This document shows, piece by piece, positions 60,880 through 64,000 of a stretch of DNA of 64,000 nucleotides. The stretch comes from Azadirachta indica. Lineage: Eukaryota; Streptophyta; Magnoliopsida; Sapindales; Meliaceae. Where the stretch lies: the NCBI GenBank assembly GCA_022749755.1, contig CM040443.1, positions 9,583,744-9,647,743 of the forward strand, given 5' to 3'. A program made the translations under genes and the position numbers. The notes beneath the pieces were generated by a model. That model was not told the origin of the DNA, ran no database searches, and saw only the letters and a list, made by a program, of their open reading frames with translations. Position 1 is the first letter of the stretch; every line of letters starts with the position of its first letter.

Positions 60880-62196
60880 GTATTTCCTGATAATTTATCT
60901 GAATTAACCCCTAAGAGAAAAGTAGATTTTACTATTAAGACATATTCTGATATCTCACCAATTTCAGTAGTCCCTTATAGGATGACACCAGCTGAACTGT
61001 AGGAGTTAAAGATTCAGTTGCAGGAGTTACTAGATAAAGGGTTATTTGACCTAATACCTCTCTTTAGGAAGCACTGATTTTATCTGTTAAAAAAAGGACG
61101 GGAGTTTGAGGTTGTGCATGGACTACAAACAATTGAACTAGGTGACAGCAAAGAACAAATATCCTTTACTTAGAATTGATAACTTGTTTAATCAGCTGCG
61201 TGATTTTAGATACTTCTCGAAGATCGACTTTAGATTTGGCTACTACCAACTGAGAGCTAGAGATGAAGATATCCCAAAAACAGCTTTCCATACTAGATAT
61301 AGATATTTTGAGTTCGTAGTGATGCCATTTGGTTTAACTAATGCTTCTACGGCATTTATGGATCTGATGCCTAAAATTTTCACCTCTACCTTGATCAGTT
61401 TGTGGTAATGTTTGTTGACAATATTTTAATATATTTTAAGTCAAAAGAGGAGCATGAGCAACATTTGCGCATTACTTTGCAAGTGTTGAGGGAACTTCAT
61501 TTATATACAAAACAGAGTAAATGTGAGTTTTAGATGACTAAGGTTAAATTTCTTAGACATGTGGTGTCAAACGAAGGTATTTCTATAGACCTTGCTAAGG
61601 TCGAGGCAGTGCTTAGCTGGAATAAGCTGAAAAATACGTTAGAAATTAGAAGTTTCTTGGGTCTAGTAGAATATTACCGTAGATTTATGAAAGATTTTTC
61701 TAGAATAGCAGCACCTTTGACTCAATTAACTAGAAAAGGGGTGAAATTTGAGTGGAATAATGGATATAAGCTGGCCTTTATAGAATTGAAAAATTATTTA
61801 ACCTCAGCCCTAATCTTAGTTATTCTTGAGCAGGGTATAGGGTATACAGTTTATTGTAATACTTCAAGTGTGGGTCTTGGTTGTGTTTTAATGCACTCAG
61901 GAAGAGTAGTTGTGTATAGTTCGTGCCAACTAAAGGCTCATAAGTGTAATTACCCTACACATGACTTAGAACTTGCTGTCATTGTATTTGCATTAAAGAT
62001 ATGGAGACATTATTTGTACAGTGAGAAATTCGAAGTATTCTTAGATAATAAAAATCTTCGATATCTTTTTATCCAAAAGGATCTTAACTTGAGGCAAATA
62101 AGGTGGATGAAATATTTAGAAGATTATGATTTCACCTTACATTATCATCACGGTAAGATTAATGTAGTAGCAGATGCCTTAAGTAGGAAATCTTAG
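60880..62196 (+). pseudogene. Reverse transcriptase and RNase H, Tekay-type element
   Basis: RT blocks: pre-RT SPISVVPYRMTPAEL (to 61001), a broken finger region with stops (61000-61141), [14 protein letters not shown] and [14 protein letters not shown] (61142-61408), then the catalytic box FVDN at 61411-61422 in place of the usual F/Y-V-D-D. RNase H (61534-62196) shows [36 protein letters not shown] and [16 protein letters not shown]. At least two frame changes separate the blocks. Confidence 0.9.
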
Positions 62197-62232
62197 GGCA
62201 TGTTGGCAAGATTTTCCTGTTGAAAGTGGAAG

Positions 62233-63270
62233 ATGTGTAAAGATTTAGAAAATTTTGATTTGAGGATTAATGAATTAGGAAGCCAACCCTTCTTGTTCAA
62301 CCTAGTAGCCCAACCTATTATCCTTCAGAAGGTGATTATTAGTCAACAAAGTGATCCTGAAGTTAAGTCAGTACGAGCCAAGTTGAAGAATGGTGAGGAC
62401 ATGGAAGGGTTATCTATAGATTTATGCGGTGGTTTAAGGTTTGCTGATAGATTTTTCCTACTATTCGGTGAGTTTCTTAGAAAAGATATGCTTAATGAGG
62501 CTCACAGGTTTAAATTTACCATACATCCTGGTGGTATAAAGATGTACCAAAACTCGCATAAATATTTTTTGGTGGAATGGGATGAAGAGAGATGTAGAGG
62601 AATTTATGGCTAAATGTTTGACATGCCGACAGGTGAAAACAGAACATTAGGAACCAGCAGGGTTACTCCAACCTCTTCTAGTGGCGAAATGGAAATGAGA
62701 ACATGTAAATATGGATTTTGTGAGAGGGCTACCTAAAACTCGAAAGAATCATAAAAATGCATGGGTAATTGTAGACAGATTAACGAAATCTACTCACTTT
62801 CTACCTGGTAAATCTATTGATTCTTTAAAATCTTTGAGTAGATTATATATTCAGGGGATAGTAATACTGCACGAGGTGCCTTTATCAATTGTATTCGATA
62901 AAGATACAAGATTTACCTCGCAATTTTAGAGAAGTTTGCAAAAAGCTATGAGAACTCTGTTGAATTTTAGTACAGCTTATCATCTTCAGATAGATGGTCA
63001 ATCCAAGAGAGTTATTCAAGTGTCAGAGGATATGCTCAGATCTTATGCTTTAAATTTTCAAGACTCTTGGGCTGAACATTTACTTTTAATCGAATTTTTT
63101 TACAACAATAGCTACCAGACTAGTCTTAGAATGGCTCCTTTTGAAACATTGTATGATAAACCTTATCGATCTCTTATTTGTTGGGCAGAGCTTGGTGAGG
63201 CATTAATAGTGGGACCTGAATTGGTAAGGGAAACCACTGAGAAAGTGAAGGTGATTAGACAATGACTTCT
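62233..63270 (+). pseudogene. Integrase, Tekay-type element
   Basis: The HHCC zinc region is partly lost; CLTCRQVK survives near 62615-62640. The core starts at about 62711 (MDFVRGLPKTRKNHKNAWVIVDRLTKSTHF) with the first catalytic Asp area (IVDRLTK). Later parts (STAYHLQIDGQSKRV; HLLLIEFFYNNSYQ) follow after stops at about 62927 and elsewhere. Confidence 0.85.
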
Positions 63271-63436
63271 TGCAGGTCAAAGTCGTCAGAAAAGTTACGC
63301 AGATCATAGACGGAGACTATTGGAAATTTAAAGTGGGTAATCATTTTTTTTTCTGAAGGTCAAACCTTATACCGGAATAGTTAGGTTCAAGAAAAGTGGG
63401 ACGCTTACTCCAAGGTTTATTGGTCCTTTTAAGATT

Positions 63437-63763
63437 TTGGAACGAATTGGTCAAGTGTCTTATAGACTAGCTTTACCTTCTCAGTTATCACAAAATCACG
63501 ACGTTTTTTATGTATCAATGTTAAAGAAGTACCAGTTAGATCCTTCACATGTTTTAGAATGGAAAGACCTTACATTGAACGAGAATGTCTCTTATAAAGA
63601 GAAGCCTATTCAAATTCTTGATTATAAAAAACAAGCTCTTCGCAAAAAGAATATTTGCTTGTTGAAGGTTTTGTGGCAACATCATGAAATAAATGAAGGT
63701 ACTTGGGAATTTGAAAACCGGATGCGATCACAATATGTAGAACTATTTTCAACCAAAATGTAA
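63437..63763 (+). pseudogene. Integrase C-terminus / chromodomain-like tail
   Basis: A GPY/F-type module (IGQVSYRLALPSQL, HDVFYVSMLKKY) is followed by a chromodomain-like end (LKVLWQHHEINEGTWEFE). This part is uninterrupted to the stop TAA at 63761-63763. It resembles the divergent chromodomain class found in Tekay/Del elements, thought to guide integration into heterochromatin. Confidence 0.85.
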
Positions 63764-63788
63764 ATTTCGAGGACAAAATTTTTTTTTA

Positions 63789-63799
63789 GATAAGGAGGT
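63789..63799 (+). promoter_or_regulatory. Polypurine tract of Tekay-type element
   Basis: gataaggaggt sits directly before the TG of the 3' LTR (63800). It is the site for plus-strand priming and is interrupted by T residues. Confidence 0.6.
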
Positions 63800-64000
63800 T
63801 GTACTATGCTAGGTCTTTACTTTAATTAGAATATACATGTTGCATATATCAATTTTATATTATACGAGAATATAATAATTTATAACTTATAAGACAAATA
63901 TGTTTATTAAAAAAACAATGTTGATCAGGATGAATATGTTTATGATTTTAAAAGAATAGAATTATTGGATAATATAAATTTTGTTGTGAGTAAAAGGTAT
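63800..64000 (+). repeat. 3' LTR of Tekay-type element (truncated by window)
   Basis: It starts TGTACTATGCTAGG and matches 56797-57000 with scattered substitutions. About 1.5 kb should follow outside the window. Confidence 0.9.

Larger units (their letters stand above)
56797..64000 (+). mobile_element. Ty3/gypsy chromovirus, Tekay/Del type (element 2)
   Basis: An LTR retrotransposon in plus orientation, complete except that its 3' LTR runs off the window. Order: 5' LTR (56797-58488), PBS, leader ORF, gag with zinc knuckles, protease, RT, RNase H, integrase, GPY/F plus C-terminal chromodomain-like tail, polypurine tract, 3' LTR. The C-terminal tail (DPSHVLEW, PIQILDYKKQALRKK, LWQHHEINEGTWEFE) is of the Tekay/Del kind. 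Stops and frame changes interrupt gag and pol, and catalytic residues are lost in protease and RT. The copy is therefore not autonomous. Confidence 0.92.

Noticed and set aside
1..64000. CRISPR arrays, bacterial operons, phage modules or tRNA/rRNA genes
   Set aside because: No regularly spaced repeats, no dense intron-less gene strings and no cloverleaf-like sequence were seen. The repeats present are plant transposable elements and microsatellites.

Overview
This window is nuclear DNA from a flowering plant, most likely a eudicot. It holds intron-rich genes with GT-AG (and a few GC-AG) introns, long AT-rich intergenic stretches, and plant-type Ty3/gypsy chromoviruses, a tRNA-derived SINE and other repeats. 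I cannot name the species from sequence alone.

Five host genes can be read exon by exon. Left to right they are: (1) the 3' two-thirds of an MBD9-type chromatin reader with bromodomain and PHD finger (+, 60-7476, cut by the window edge); (2) RBM25, a splicing factor with RRM, charged ER/RD domain and PWI domain (-, 10101-16661, 958 aa); (3) an OTS1/ULP1D-type SUMO protease (+, 31142-41349, 575 aa); (4) a SAMHD1/VEN4-type HD-domain dNTP triphosphohydrolase (-, 42514-48178, about 462 aa); (5) an RlmN-type radical-SAM RNA methyltransferase with a probable organelle-targeting leader (-, 49563-53283, 463 aa). From memory, RBM25, ULP1D/OTS1 and an RlmN-like radical SAM gene also lie close together in Arabidopsis (around At1g60200-At1g60230), so this looks like conserved microsynteny. 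The genes are individually regulated housekeeping or regulatory genes (chromatin, splicing, deSUMOylation, nucleotide pools, organelle RNA modification), not an operon-like pathway.

The RBM25-ULP1D interval (16.7-31.1 kb) is repeat-built. It has a 2.3 kb AT-rich stretch, then a head-to-tail duplication of about 2.5 kb (units at about 19146-21646 and 21647-24777). Each unit carries a fold-back MITE-like element. The second unit also carries a 718-bp poly(A)-tailed retroposed insertion with a perfect 18-bp target-site duplication. A decayed chromovirus (minus orientation, 24784-30839) sits at the end of the second unit. Its 5' LTR/primer-binding-site junction appears to have undergone a local inversion of about 150 bp.

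The right end (53.3-64 kb) is again repeat DNA: a possible LTR-retroelement remnant, a tRNA-derived SINE (56016-56320) with a perfect 17-bp target-site duplication, and a Tekay/Del-type chromovirus (+, 56797 to beyond the window) with a 1.69-kb LTR, a near-canonical PBS and degenerate gag-pol. The leader of this element holds an unrecognised 102-codon ORF that could be joined in frame to gag by a 250-bp GT-AG intron. I saw no CRISPR array, tRNA, rRNA or bacterial-type system, and no clear new multi-gene system. The most interesting observations concern retroelement structure and very small exons.
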